DNA from: Mycolicibacterium phlei
Lineage (GTDB): Bacteria; Actinomycetota; Actinomycetes; Mycobacteriales; Mycobacteriaceae
Direction: 5' to 3'
DNA length: 64,000 nucleotides
Assembly (NCBI RefSeq): GCF_001583415.1
Contig: NZ_CP014475.1
Coordinates: 5,084,001 to 5,148,000 of the forward strand
Positions 49,240-58,243 of this stretch are shown piece by piece (position 1 is the stretch's first letter; each line of letters begins with the position of its first letter). The notes beneath the pieces are model-generated. The model was not told where the DNA came from. It saw only the letters and a list, made by a program, of their open reading frames with translations, and ran no database searches. A program made the position numbers and the translations under genes.

Positions 49240-52035
49240 CTACGAACTCCAGGCCATCGTGCGCAGTTGCCTGCGGGAGGTGATGGCGAGCTTGACGAAC
49301 ACCTTGCGCAGATGCCATTCGACGGTGTGGGTGCTGATGAACAGCTGCGCGCCGATCTCCTGATTGGTCAGGCCGTCGGCGGCCAGCCGGGCGATCTGCG
49401 TCTCCTGCGCGGTCAGCTCACCGCCGGTGCTGCTCTGCGGTGCCCTGGTCTTCTCGCCGACGGCGACGAGTTCGCGACGGGCGCGTTCGGCGAATGCCCG
49501 CGCGCCCATCCTGGTGAAGGCGTCGTGCGCCTCGGTGAGGTGTGTGCGGGCGTCGGTTCGGCGGTTGGCCCGGCGCAGCCACTCGCCGTACAGCAGCCGG
49601 GCGCGCGCCAGATGCACGGCGACCCGGGTGCGGCTCAGCCGGTCGATCGCCTCGGTGAACAGGTCGTCGGCCGCCGCGTCGTCGGCTACGAGTGCCCGCG
49701 CGTTGGCCAAAGCGCCGAGTCCCCAGTCGGTTCCGCTGGCGCCGGCGCGTTCGGCGAGTTGCGCGACGGCGCGCCTGGCGGCGGTGTCGTCGCCGATGCG
49801 GGTGGCGGCCTCCGCCAGTTCGAAGGAGCACCAGCCGAAGATCCCGAAGTCCTCGTATTCGCATGTCCGGCCGGCCGCGTCGAACGCCTCCCGGTAGCGG
49901 CCGAGCCCGTTGTTGAGCACCGCGGTCGCGTACCCGGTCAGGCCGAGCAGCCGGCCTTCTCCCCTGGCTGTCCCGTCGGCGGTGGCACCCTCGAGCAGCC
50001 GGGCCGCCTCGTCGGCGTCGCCGCGCCACGCCGCCAGCAGCAGCCCGTGGTACCGCACCGGCGCCATGTGCTCGGTGGCCGCGGTGATCGATTCCGCCTC
50101 GTCGAGAAGCATTGCTGCGCTGTCGAATTCACCGGACATCAGGTGCACTCCGGCGCGGTAGACCAGTGCGCGAGGCAGTCCGGCCAGCGCCCCGGTGGTG
50201 CGGGCGTGGCGCACCGCCGCCTCGGACAGGGTCCGCAGGCTGTCCTCGTCCCACAGCTCGTGGGCGAAGGTCTCCTGCATGACGGGGAAGCCGGGCACCT
50301 TCAGCCAGCGGCCGATCGCTCCGTCGTCGCTGGTGGCCTGCCGGCTCATCGCGGCCAGGGCGGTGCGCAGTCCGGTGGCGCCGTCGCGCACGTCACCGGC
50401 GATCCGTTCGGCCACGCCGCGCAGCAGATGGTCGACGGGCCGGGGCAGGTCGGCCACGTCGCGCAGGGCGGTGCGCGCCGCCGCGGCGATCGTCCCCAGC
50501 GCATCGGGGTCGGCGAGCCGGCCCGCGTAGATCAGCGCGGCCAGCGCCTCGAGGTAGCTCTCCCGCGACGAGTAGTCGTCGACGCCGTCGAGTTGGCGGG
50601 CCGCGTCGAGCAGTGTGGCCGCGGTGTCGGCCAGCCGCGGTGCGCCGGGTTCGCCCGCGCGGCTGCGCACGAAGTCCATCTGGGCGCGCAGCCGGGCGAT
50701 CACGGCGCGCTGGTGGTCGGTGGGTCTGCCGAGTTCGGCGATGGCCAGCAGTTCGTGCGCGGCGTCGGGTGCAGCGATGTCGTGTTTGGCCTGTGCCGCG
50801 GCCAGCGCCCGCGACACCCGCAGCGACGGATCCGCCGTCAACGCCGTCGCGCGCTCCAGAAATGTTGCCGCCGCCGCGATTCCGCCACGGCGCTGGGCGC
50901 GCGCCGCCGAGTGTTCCAGTTCCTCGGCGACGGTCTCGTCCGGGCCGGCCGCGGCGTTGGCGGCGTGCCAGGCGCGACGGTCGGGGTCGACCGACGGGTC
51001 CGTCGCCCCGGCCAGCGCCCGGTGCACCGCGCGGCGGTCGCCGAGGTCGGCCGCGCGGTAGGCCGCCGAACGGATCAGGGGGTGGTGGAACCGCATTCGC
51101 GGCCCGAACTCGATGAGCCCGTCCGCCTCGGCGGGGGCGAGGTCATCGACGGGAACGCCGAGTTCCGCTGCGGCCCGCAGGAACAGCGCGGCGTCGCCGA
51201 CCGGTTCGGCCGCGGCGGTGAGCAGCAGCAGCCGGGTGGTCCGCGGCAACGCCTGGATGCGACGGACGAACCCGCGCTCGACCGCGGCCGCCGATGACCG
51301 CTTCCCGGAGATCCAGAACCCGCCGGACAGTTCGGTCGCCGACACGCTGCGCGGCACCTCGAGGATCGCCAGCGGTACTCCGCGGGTCTCGGCGACGATG
51401 CGGTCCCGCACCCGCGGGTCGATCGCCCCGACCATGACCGTTTCCAACAGCTCCCGCGCGTCGGTGTCGGACAGGCCGTCGACGACGAGTTCGGGCAGGC
51501 CGGCCAGCACCTCGGGCTGGTCGCGCACGGCGAAGACCAGGGCGACGGGTTCGGCCAGCAGCCGTCGCGCGATGAAGCCGAGCGTCTGCACCGACACCTG
51601 GTCGAGCCACTGCGCGTCGTCGACCACGCAGAGCACCGGCTCGTCCTCGGCGGCCACCGCCAGCAGGCTCAGCACCGCGAGCCCGACCAGGAACCGGTCC
51701 GGAGTCTCCCCCACGCCGCGGCCGAACGCGACGATGAGCGCCCGCCGCTGCGGCTCGGGGATCGCGTCGAGGTGTCCCATCAGCGGCGCGCACAGTTGCT
51801 GCAGTCCCGCGAACGCCAGTTCCATGTCTGATTCGACGCCGGCGACCGCGACCGTGCGGAATCCGGTCGCCTGGTCGCAGACGAAGTCGAGCAGGGCGGT
51901 CTTGCCGACCCCGGCCTCGCCGCGCAGCACCAGTACCTGGCTGGTGCCGGAGCGCGCGGTCGAGATCAGGGCCTGCAGGGTCTGGCATTCCCGGGCGCGA
52001 CCCCGGAGGGGGCGCTGCGCGTGCAGACCGGACAT
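49240..52035 (-). CDS. Large LuxR-type ATPase regulator (LAL/MalT-like)
   Basis: The 931-residue protein has an N-terminal AAA/NACHT-like ATPase (Walker A GEAGVGKTALLDF near residue 38, then CVVDDAQWLD as Walker B), a long helical middle that probably forms TPR-like repeats, and a C-terminal LuxR helix-turn-helix (LTAQETQIARLAADGLTNQEIGAQLFISTHTVEWHLRKVFVKLAITSRRQL). Such STAND regulators activate nearby operons on binding an effector. I used ATG 52035, with GGTGG upstream. It lies between an NmrA-like protein and a nitroreductase, likely its targets. Confidence 0.92.
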   Translation of the reverse strand: MSGLHAQRPLRGRARECQTLQALISTARSGTSQVLVLRGEAGVGKTALLDFVCDQATGFRTVAVAGVESDMELAFAGLQQLCAPLMGHLDAIPEPQRRALIVAFGRGVGETPDRFLVGLAVLSLLAVAAEDEPVLCVVDDAQWLDQVSVQTLGFIARRLLAEPVALVFAVRDQPEVLAGLPELVVDGLSDTDARELLETVMVGAIDPRVRDRIVAETRGVPLAILEVPRSVSATELSGGFWISGKRSSAAAVERGFVRRIQALPRTTRLLLLTAAAEPVGDAALFLRAAAELGVPVDDLAPAEADGLIEFGPRMRFHHPLIRSAAYRAADLGDRRAVHRALAGATDPSVDPDRRAWHAANAAAGPDETVAEELEHSAARAQRRGGIAAAATFLERATALTADPSLRVSRALAAAQAKHDIAAPDAAHELLAIAELGRPTDHQRAVIARLRAQMDFVRSRAGEPGAPRLADTAATLLDAARQLDGVDDYSSRESYLEALAALIYAGRLADPDALGTIAAAARTALRDVADLPRPVDHLLRGVAERIAGDVRDGATGLRTALAAMSRQATSDDGAIGRWLKVPGFPVMQETFAHELWDEDSLRTLSEAAVRHARTTGALAGLPRALVYRAGVHLMSGEFDSAAMLLDEAESITAATEHMAPVRYHGLLLAAWRGDADEAARLLEGATADGTARGEGRLLGLTGYATAVLNNGLGRYREAFDAAGRTCEYEDFGIFGWCSFELAEAATRIGDDTAARRAVAQLAERAGASGTDWGLGALANARALVADDAAADDLFTEAIDRLSRTRVAVHLARARLLYGEWLRRANRRTDARTHLTEAHDAFTRMGARAFAERARRELVAVGEKTRAPQSSTGGELTAQETQIARLAADGLTNQEIGAQLFISTHTVEWHLRKVFVKLAITSRRQLRTMAWSS

Positions 52036-52096
52036 ATCCACCACCGGGTGTTCAGACGTCGAACCCCGGGCTGCCGGCTCGGAGCCGATTCCGAGC

Positions 52097-52864
52097 CTAG
52101 TGCGTCTGGGGGGCTTTGGCGGAGGTCGCGAGCAACCAGTCCTCGAAGCGGGCGTCGGCCAGTAGGGCGCCGGGTCCGGGAACGAGGGTGCGTTCGTCGA
52201 GGTCGACACCCCAGTAGCGGGCGGACGGGTCGGCGACGACGGCGCGGGGGTCGCCGTGGGCGGCCAGCGCCGTGCGCAGCAGGTCGGGCAGCAGCACCGC
52301 GGTCGGGCCGCCGATCTCGGTGACGCCGTTGACCGGGGGCTCGACCGCGATAACGGCCAGGGCTTTCGCGACGTCGGCGGCCGCCATCGGCTGGAAGTAC
52401 GCGGGCGGCACCCGCACCGTGTCCCCGTCGGTAGCCGAGTCGGCCAGTGTGGCGAGGAACTCGTAGAACTGGGTGGCGTGCACGATCGTGTACGGGACGG
52501 GCCCGTCGCCGATCAGTTGTTCCTGCAGCAGCTTGGCCTGGAAGTAGCCGCTCTGGGCGGCCATCTCGGCGGTGCCGACCACCGACAGCGCGACGTGGTG
52601 GCGCACTTCGGCGCGCACCTCGGCGGCGATGAGATTCGTTGTGGCGGTTCGGAAGAACTCTTTGGCCGTGTCGTCGAGGGTCGGGGAGTTCGATACGTCG
52701 ACGACGACCTCGGCGCCGGTCAGCACCTCGGCCAGGCCTTCGCCGGTCAACGTGTTCACCCCGGTCGACGGCGCCGCGGGTACCGCGTCATGGCCGTTCT
52801 CGGTGAGGGCCTGCACCAGCTTGGAGCCGATGCGCCCGGTTCCTCCGATGACGACGATCTTCAT
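52097..52864 (-). CDS. NAD(P)H-binding NmrA-like atypical SDR
   Basis: The 255-residue protein has the Rossmann motif MKIVVIGGTGRIGSKLVQALTENGHD. The middle has LSVVGTAEM and SGYFQAKLLQEQLIGDGPVPYTIVHATQFYEF. It lacks the YxxxK of classical SDRs at the usual place (YFQAK is close in form). It may act as a redox sensor or quinone reductase, as NmrA/QOR2 proteins do. It is 61 bases upstream of the LuxR-type gene. Confidence 0.87.
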   Translation of the reverse strand: MKIVVIGGTGRIGSKLVQALTENGHDAVPAAPSTGVNTLTGEGLAEVLTGAEVVVDVSNSPTLDDTAKEFFRTATTNLIAAEVRAEVRHHVALSVVGTAEMAAQSGYFQAKLLQEQLIGDGPVPYTIVHATQFYEFLATLADSATDGDTVRVPPAYFQPMAAADVAKALAVIAVEPPVNGVTEIGGPTAVLLPDLLRTALAAHGDPRAVVADPSARYWGVDLDERTLVPGPGALLADARFEDWLLATSAKAPQTH

Positions 52865-52934
52865 GATGGGCCTTCCGTTCAGTCTGACAGGTTCCTGCCC
52901 GCCAGAACGGATGGCACCGGCTCAACTCATCCCG

Positions 52935-54023
52935 TCAGACCGCGGCGGCGGTGCGCTCAGCCGCCCGGGCGGTGTGCACATCGCCGAGGAAGCGGCCGAC
53001 CTCGACGGCCAGCCGCCGCGCGTGTGAGCTGTCCACCAGGTCGAACGCGTGCCCGGCGCGGGGGATCTCGCGGTATTCCACCGGGTTCCGGGACACCGAG
53101 CGCAGCGCGTCGGCGAACACCCGTGCTTCCCCGACCGGGATGATCGTGCCCTGCTCACCGTGGATCAGCAGGAACGGCGGCGCGTCGGCGTGCATCCTGG
53201 CCAGCGGCGAGGCCGCCTCGTAGATCTCCGGGTGACGGGACTGCTTGTGCCCCACCACGATCCGTTCCAGAAACCCCTGGAAGTTGCGCCGGGTGGGCGT
53301 GGAGCGGTCCTGCCAGTCGTAGCGGCCGTAGATGCCGACGACGGCGTCCACGCGGGTGTCGGCGTCGTCGGTGAGCTCACCGCGGAACGCCGGGTCACCC
53401 GGGGTCAGCCCGGCCAGTGCGGCCAGGTGTCCGCCGGCCGAGCAGCCCGCCACCGCGACGAAATCGCGGTCGCCGCCGTACTTGTCGACGTTGGCGCGGG
53501 CCCATGCGATCGCGGCGTTGACATCGGCGATCTGGCGCGGCCAGCGGTGCACCGGGGACACCCGGTAGTCCATCGTCAGGCACACCCAACCCTGGTTGAC
53601 CAGGTGGTGCAGCATCGTGTGCCCCTGCAGCACCCGTGACCCCTGCACCCAGGCGCCGCCGGGCACGAACAGCAGCACCGGCGCGTCGGGCGGCAGGTCG
53701 GGCAGCCGCCACACGTCCAGCAGCTGTGCCGGGTGGTCGCCGTAGCGCACCGAACTGCGGTACAGGCAGCGCTGGCGTTGCGCCCGGAAGCTCAGGTAGG
53801 GCGGCACCCGGCGACCCTGCTCGACGGGCTCGACGGGTTCGGGCCGCGCGCCGAGGCGGCGGCTGATCATGCCGCGCACCGCCGCGGGGGCGTAGTGGTG
53901 GCCGTACAGCGCCATCGCGGTCAGCCCGGCGAACGGTTCGAGATGGCGGCCGACCACGGGCAGCGACGAGTAGACCTTGGTCGACGCGACCACCAGGTCG
54001 AGCGGGTGCAGGGAGAGGTTCAC
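52935..54023 (-). CDS. Alpha/beta-hydrolase with unusual active-site motifs
   Basis: The 362-residue protein has the nucleophile motif GCSAGG and the catalytic His in AGHAFD. Two usual features are changed: the oxyanion motif HGGxW is PGGAW (LFVPGGAWVQG), and the segment where the catalytic Asp is expected (HGxxD) reads HGEQG. Glu may replace it, or the acid lies elsewhere. It starts with GTG at 54023, four bases after the zinc-ribbon microprotein stop, and is translated with it. Substrate unknown. Confidence 0.85.
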   Translation of the reverse strand: MNLSLHPLDLVVASTKVYSSLPVVGRHLEPFAGLTAMALYGHHYAPAAVRGMISRRLGARPEPVEPVEQGRRVPPYLSFRAQRQRCLYRSSVRYGDHPAQLLDVWRLPDLPPDAPVLLFVPGGAWVQGSRVLQGHTMLHHLVNQGWVCLTMDYRVSPVHRWPRQIADVNAAIAWARANVDKYGGDRDFVAVAGCSAGGHLAALAGLTPGDPAFRGELTDDADTRVDAVVGIYGRYDWQDRSTPTRRNFQGFLERIVVGHKQSRHPEIYEAASPLARMHADAPPFLLIHGEQGTIIPVGEARVFADALRSVSRNPVEYREIPRAGHAFDLVDSSHARRLAVEVGRFLGDVHTARAAERTAAAV

Positions 54024-54027
54024 GGGG

Positions 54028-54120
54028 TCAGCTGGCCAGGGCGATGTCGGAGCTGCAGGACTCGCACACGGCGTCTTCCAGATTGAATTGCCCACACGTC
54101 GGGCAGATGAACTCGAGCAT
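54028..54120 (-). CDS. 30-residue zinc-ribbon microprotein
   Basis: Very short gene whose 30-residue product starts MLEFICPTCGQFNLEDAVCE and holds two CxxC pairs 11 residues apart (CPTC and CESC), enough for one zinc. AGGAGG lies seven bases before the ATG, a near-consensus ribosome binding site, and its TGA is four bases before the hydrolase GTG. This strongly supports a real translated gene, coupled to the hydrolase. The role is unknown; it could bind or regulate the hydrolase. Confidence 0.75.
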   Translation of the reverse strand: MLEFICPTCGQFNLEDAVCESCSSDIALAS

Positions 54121-54222
54121 GCGTTGACCTCCTCGTTCCGGTCCACACCCGCTGATCGCGGCTCGCCTCACATACCCCCGGCGGGAACCGGCGAAACACG
54201 AAAGATCAGTACCGTGGGCACC

Positions 54223-55191
54223 ATGAGATACCTCGACGTCGAAGGAGTTGGGCGGGTCAGCCGTATCGGGCTGGGGACCTGGCAGTTCGGCTCCCGCGAG
54301 TGGGGGTACGGCGACAGCTACGCCTCCGGTCCGGCCCGCGACATCGTGCGGCGCTCCCTTGAGCTGGGTGTGACGCTGTTCGACACCGCCGAGGTGTACG
54401 GCCTCGGCAAGAGCGAACGCATCCTCGGCGAGGCGCTCGGCGACCGGCGCGAGGACGTCGTCGTGGCGAGCAAGGTCTTCCCGGTCGCGCCGTTTCCACC
54501 CATCGTCAAGCAGCGCGCACGCGCCAGCGCGCAGCGGCTCGGGCTGCGCACCATCCCGCTGTACCAGGTCCACCAGCCGAACCCGGTGGTGCCGGACTCG
54601 GTAATCATGCCCGGCATGCGCGACCTGCTGCGCGAGGGCGTGATCGGCGCGGCCGGTGTCTCCAACTACTCGCTGGAGCGCTGGCGCAAGGCCGACGCCG
54701 CGCTCGGGCGCCCGGTGATCAGCAACCAGGTGCACTTCTCGCTGGCGCATCCGCAGGCGCTCGACGACCTGGTGCCGTTCGCCGAACGGGAGGACCGCAT
54801 CGTGATCGCCTACAGCCCGCTGGCGCAGGGGCTGCTCGGCGGAAAGTACGGGGTGAACAACCGGCCCGGCGGTGTGCGCACGTGGAATCCGTTGTTCGGC
54901 ACCGAGAATCTGCGTCGCATCGAACCGCTGCTGAACACGCTGCGCGACGTCGCCGCCGACGTCGGCGCCCAGCCCGCGCAGGTGGCGCTGGCATGGCTGA
55001 TCCATCTGCCCAACGTCGTCGCCATTCCCGGTGCCTCCAGCGTCGAGCAGCTCGAATTCAACGTTGCCGCAGCCGATATCGAGCTCAGCGCGGAGGCGCA
55101 GCAAGCGCTCACCGACGCGGCCCGCGCGTTCCGGCCGGTGCCGGCCGTCCGGTTCATGGCCGACACGCTCCGCGAGCGCATCGGCCGCTAG
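54223..55191 (+). CDS. Aldo/keto reductase
   Basis: AKR of 322 residues. The catalytic Asp and Tyr are in FDTAEVYGLGKSERILGEALG, Lys in VVASKVF and the active-site His in YQVHQPN. The NADPH pocket includes AYSPLAQGLLGGKYG and AIPGASSVEQLEFNV. It reduces aldehydes or ketones. ATG 54223 is used; a GTG at 54214 is also in frame. It is divergent from the microprotein-hydrolase operon and convergent with, overlapping by four bases, the acyl-AMP ligase. Confidence 0.92.
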   Translation: MRYLDVEGVGRVSRIGLGTWQFGSREWGYGDSYASGPARDIVRRSLELGVTLFDTAEVYGLGKSERILGEALGDRREDVVVASKVFPVAPFPPIVKQRARASAQRLGLRTIPLYQVHQPNPVVPDSVIMPGMRDLLREGVIGAAGVSNYSLERWRKADAALGRPVISNQVHFSLAHPQALDDLVPFAEREDRIVIAYSPLAQGLLGGKYGVNNRPGGVRTWNPLFGTENLRRIEPLLNTLRDVAADVGAQPAQVALAWLIHLPNVVAIPGASSVEQLEFNVAAADIELSAEAQQALTDAARAFRPVPAVRFMADTLRERIGR

Positions 55192-56999
55192 CCGAACACC
55201 CCGTCGACGTACTCGGTTCGGCAGGCGCCGCGCGCGAGCTTGCCGCTGGTGGTGCGCGGAATCGCACCGGCCGCGACGAACCGGACGTCGGCGGGGGTGA
55301 CGCCGTGCCGGTCCCGCACGGCGTCCCGGATCGCCTCGACGGCGGGTGCCGGGTCCATTCGCGCGGTGCCGCTGGCCCGTTCGGCGACGATCACCAGATC
55401 GGCGTCGACGGCGAACGCGGTGACATGGCCGGGACGCACCATCGGGGAGGCCGCCGCGACGGTGGCCTCGATGTCCTGCGGGTAGTGCTGGCGGCCGTCG
55501 AGGGCGATCAGGTCGGCGCGCCGCCCGGTGACATACAGCGCCCCGTCGACGTAACAGCCCAGATCGCCGGTGCGCAGCCAATCCGCCTCGGTAGCAACGC
55601 CTTCGGCGTGGCTGCCGTCCACCAGCCGGGATGCCATCCGGGCATGGAACGCGTGGCGCGTCTGCTCGGGCTGCCCCCAGTAGCCGCGGCCGATGTTCTC
55701 GCCGTGCAACCAGATCTCGCCGATCCGGCCATCCGGGAGTTCGTCGCCGGTGTCGGGGTCGACGATGACGGCCCACTGGCTGCGCGCCACCTGCCCGCAG
55801 GACACGTGCGCGACGGCGCCGGGCGCGTCGGGTGCGGTGGGCACGGCCCGGCCCTGCGCCAGGTGGTCGCGGTCGAAGTACACCGCGCCGGCGTGGGCGT
55901 CGGGGGCGATGGTCGCGACGAACAGCGTGGCCTCGGCGATGCCGTAGGACGGGCGAAACGCGTTGGGCGGCAGACCGTACGGGGTGAACGCCTCGTTGAA
56001 CGCGGTGATCGCGTCGATGCTGACCGGCTCGGAGCCGATGATCAGCACCGCCTTGCTCAGGTCGAGGTTCTCACCGGGCGCCGGCCTGCCGCGCTGGGCG
56101 GTGTACTCGTAGGCGAAGTTCGGCGCCGCGGTGACGACGCGGCCCTCCCGCGCCCCGTCGGAGAGCGCCCTGATCCAGCGCTGCGGGCGCCGGATGAACG
56201 CCGTCGGCGACATCAGCGTCGAGTGCCCGCCGTAGACGGCCGGGAAGCCCAGCATCGACAGCCCCATGTCGTGGAACAGCGGTAACCAGCTGACGCCGTG
56301 GACTTTCCGGTCCAGCAGGTCGATCGACAGGATCATCTGGATCAGGTTGGTGCCGACGGCGCGGTGGGTGATCTCCACACCGGCGGGCGGCCGCGTCGCC
56401 CCGGAGGTGTACTGCAGGTGTGACACGTCGTCGAGGCTCAACGGGACCGGTTCGAAGTTCTCGTCCTCGGTGATCTCGTCGAGCACCACCACGCGCGGCG
56501 TCGGCACCCCGGAGAGGTCGGCGAGGAAACGCGCCACCTCGGTGGCGGCCACCGCGGTGGTCAGCACCACCGCCGGCTGGGAGTCGCGCAGCGCGGTGTT
56601 CAGCCGCTGCGCATGGCCCTGCAGTTCGGGGGCGAACAACGGCACCGCGATGGCGCCCGCCTTGATCGCGCCGAAGAAGCCGACCACGTAGTCCAGGCCC
56701 TGCGGCGCGAGGATCGCCACCCGGTCGCCGCGGGTGATGAGGCGCTGCAGCCGGGCGGCCACGGTGCGCAGCCGCTCGCCGAGCTGGGTCCAGGTGAGCT
56801 CGGTGGCCGCACCCTCGTGGGCGCCGGTGAAGTCCAGGTACCGGTAGGCGACGGCGTCGCCGACGGCGGCGATGTTGCGGTCGATCAACGAGATCAGGTT
56901 CACCCCCGCCGGCACGACCACCCGGCCGTCGTCGTCGAGACAGTCCTCGATCCGCAACAAGCCGTCGCTCGGCGGCACCGACCTCCCCGTTGTGGCCAT
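55188..56999 (-). CDS. Fatty-acyl-AMP ligase (FadD/FAAL type)
   Basis: Adenylating enzyme of 603 residues. The P-loop A3 motif is YTSGATRPPAGVEITH, and other core motifs are PLFHDMGL, SYGIAEATLF, GEIWLHGENIGRGYW and TGDLGCYVDGALYVTGR. The terminal Lys is in TTSGKLARG. The PLFHDMGL and TRPPAGV forms are typical of FAALs, which pass the acyl-AMP to a polyketide synthase or acyl carrier protein rather than to CoA. No synthase is adjacent. Confidence 0.9.
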   Translation of the reverse strand: MATTGRSVPPSDGLLRIEDCLDDDGRVVVPAGVNLISLIDRNIAAVGDAVAYRYLDFTGAHEGAATELTWTQLGERLRTVAARLQRLITRGDRVAILAPQGLDYVVGFFGAIKAGAIAVPLFAPELQGHAQRLNTALRDSQPAVVLTTAVAATEVARFLADLSGVPTPRVVVLDEITEDENFEPVPLSLDDVSHLQYTSGATRPPAGVEITHRAVGTNLIQMILSIDLLDRKVHGVSWLPLFHDMGLSMLGFPAVYGGHSTLMSPTAFIRRPQRWIRALSDGAREGRVVTAAPNFAYEYTAQRGRPAPGENLDLSKAVLIIGSEPVSIDAITAFNEAFTPYGLPPNAFRPSYGIAEATLFVATIAPDAHAGAVYFDRDHLAQGRAVPTAPDAPGAVAHVSCGQVARSQWAVIVDPDTGDELPDGRIGEIWLHGENIGRGYWGQPEQTRHAFHARMASRLVDGSHAEGVATEADWLRTGDLGCYVDGALYVTGRRADLIALDGRQHYPQDIEATVAAASPMVRPGHVTAFAVDADLVIVAERASGTARMDPAPAVEAIRDAVRDRHGVTPADVRFVAAGAIPRTTSGKLARGACRTEYVDGVFG

Positions 57000-57051
57000 A
57001 TCCGCGAGTCTAGGGACCGCGCGCAGCCCACCGGATCGTCCGTGGCGGGAC

Positions 57052-58209
57052 TCACTCCAGGGTCAGGATCGTGATGTCCGGTCGGGCGCCGACGCGCACC
57101 GGCGGACCCCAGAATCCGGCGCCGCGCGTGACGTACAGCTGGGTCTCCTGGACCGTCGACAACCCGGCCAGCGACGGCTGAACCGCCTCGACGACGTAGT
57201 GGAACGGCCACATCTGGCCACCGTGGGTGTGCCCGGACAGCTGCAGGTCGACACCGCGGGCGGCGGCCTGCCCGACCATCACGGGCTGGTGGGCCATCAG
57301 CACCGTCGGTGCATCGGGGTTCAGGCCGTCCAGCGCGCGGTCGAGGTCGGGGCCGTCGTCGCGGCGAGCCCCGGAGAGATCGTTGACCCCGGCCAGGTTG
57401 AGCACCGCGCCACCGCGGCGCACCACGGTGTTCTCGTTGCGCAGCGGGGTCATGCCGAGCCGCTGCAGTTCGCGCAGCCAGTCCGCGGTGTCGTCGACGA
57501 AGTACTCGTGGTTGCCGGTCACGAAGAACGCGCCGTCGCGGGCCACCAGATCACGCAACGGCGCTGCGGCCGAACCGAGTTCGGCGACGGTGTCGTCCAC
57601 CAGGTCGCCCACCATGGCGACCAGGTCGGGTTCGGCGGCGTTGATCATCTCGACGATCCGCTCGGTGTGGCCGCGCCCCAGCAGCGGACCGAGGTGGATG
57701 TCGGCCACCACCGCGATCCGGTAGCCGCGCAACGCGGGGTCGAGCCGGCGCAGCCGCACCGGGACGCGGAGCAGGTCGGGTGGGCCGAGCGCAGTGGCCG
57801 CCCCGTACCCGACCAGACCGACCGACGCCGCGCCCGCGACGGCGGCACCGGTGCGGGCCAGGAACAGCCTGCGGCTGATCGCCTGTTCGTCGGTTTCCTC
57901 TGCGCCGGAGTCCTTTTCGCGTCTGGCGATGCGGCGTCGCGCGATGAACCGGATCGGTTCGAGCACCAGCAGCGCCAGCACCAGGTAGACCGCCAGCCCC
58001 AGCCACAGGTACCCGGGCCAGGCCACCCACTGGTCGGGACCCGGCACCCGCGCGAGCACGTTGGCCGCGAGCACAAGCAGCGCCAACGCGATCAGCACAC
58101 CGGTCAGCGCCCGGCGCGGCCGTCCCGTGCGGGTGGTGTCGCGGACCAGTCGCACCCACAGGTACAGGTGCATCGCCACCAGCACGGACACGGCGACAAC
58201 GAAGAACAT
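57052..58209 (-). CDS. Membrane-anchored metallophosphoesterase
   Basis: The 385-residue protein has three membrane segments at residues 1-85, a twin-arginine-like stretch (SRRLFLARTGAAVAGAAS) and a calcineurin-like phosphoesterase domain. The metal and active-site motifs are DIHLG, GDLVDD, GNHEY and SGHTHGG, all present. Relatives in the YkuE/YaeI group hydrolyse lipid-linked or nucleotide phosphates. It lies 52 bases upstream of the acyl-AMP ligase and 34 bases after the acyl-CoA dehydrogenase pair. Confidence 0.9.
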   Translation of the reverse strand: MFFVVAVSVLVAMHLYLWVRLVRDTTRTGRPRRALTGVLIALALLVLAANVLARVPGPDQWVAWPGYLWLGLAVYLVLALLVLEPIRFIARRRIARREKDSGAEETDEQAISRRLFLARTGAAVAGAASVGLVGYGAATALGPPDLLRVPVRLRRLDPALRGYRIAVVADIHLGPLLGRGHTERIVEMINAAEPDLVAMVGDLVDDTVAELGSAAAPLRDLVARDGAFFVTGNHEYFVDDTADWLRELQRLGMTPLRNENTVVRRGGAVLNLAGVNDLSGARRDDGPDLDRALDGLNPDAPTVLMAHQPVMVGQAAARGVDLQLSGHTHGGQMWPFHYVVEAVQPSLAGLSTVQETQLYVTRGAGFWGPPVRVGARPDITILTLE

Positions 58210-58243
58210 GGGGTGACTGTCCTGAAGTCCCGGCGGACCGGGA

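Noticed and set aside
49177..51297. 706-codon open frame on the plus strand
   Set aside because: It is a shadow of the LuxR-type regulator with Gly/Arg/Val-rich composition and no recognisable motif.
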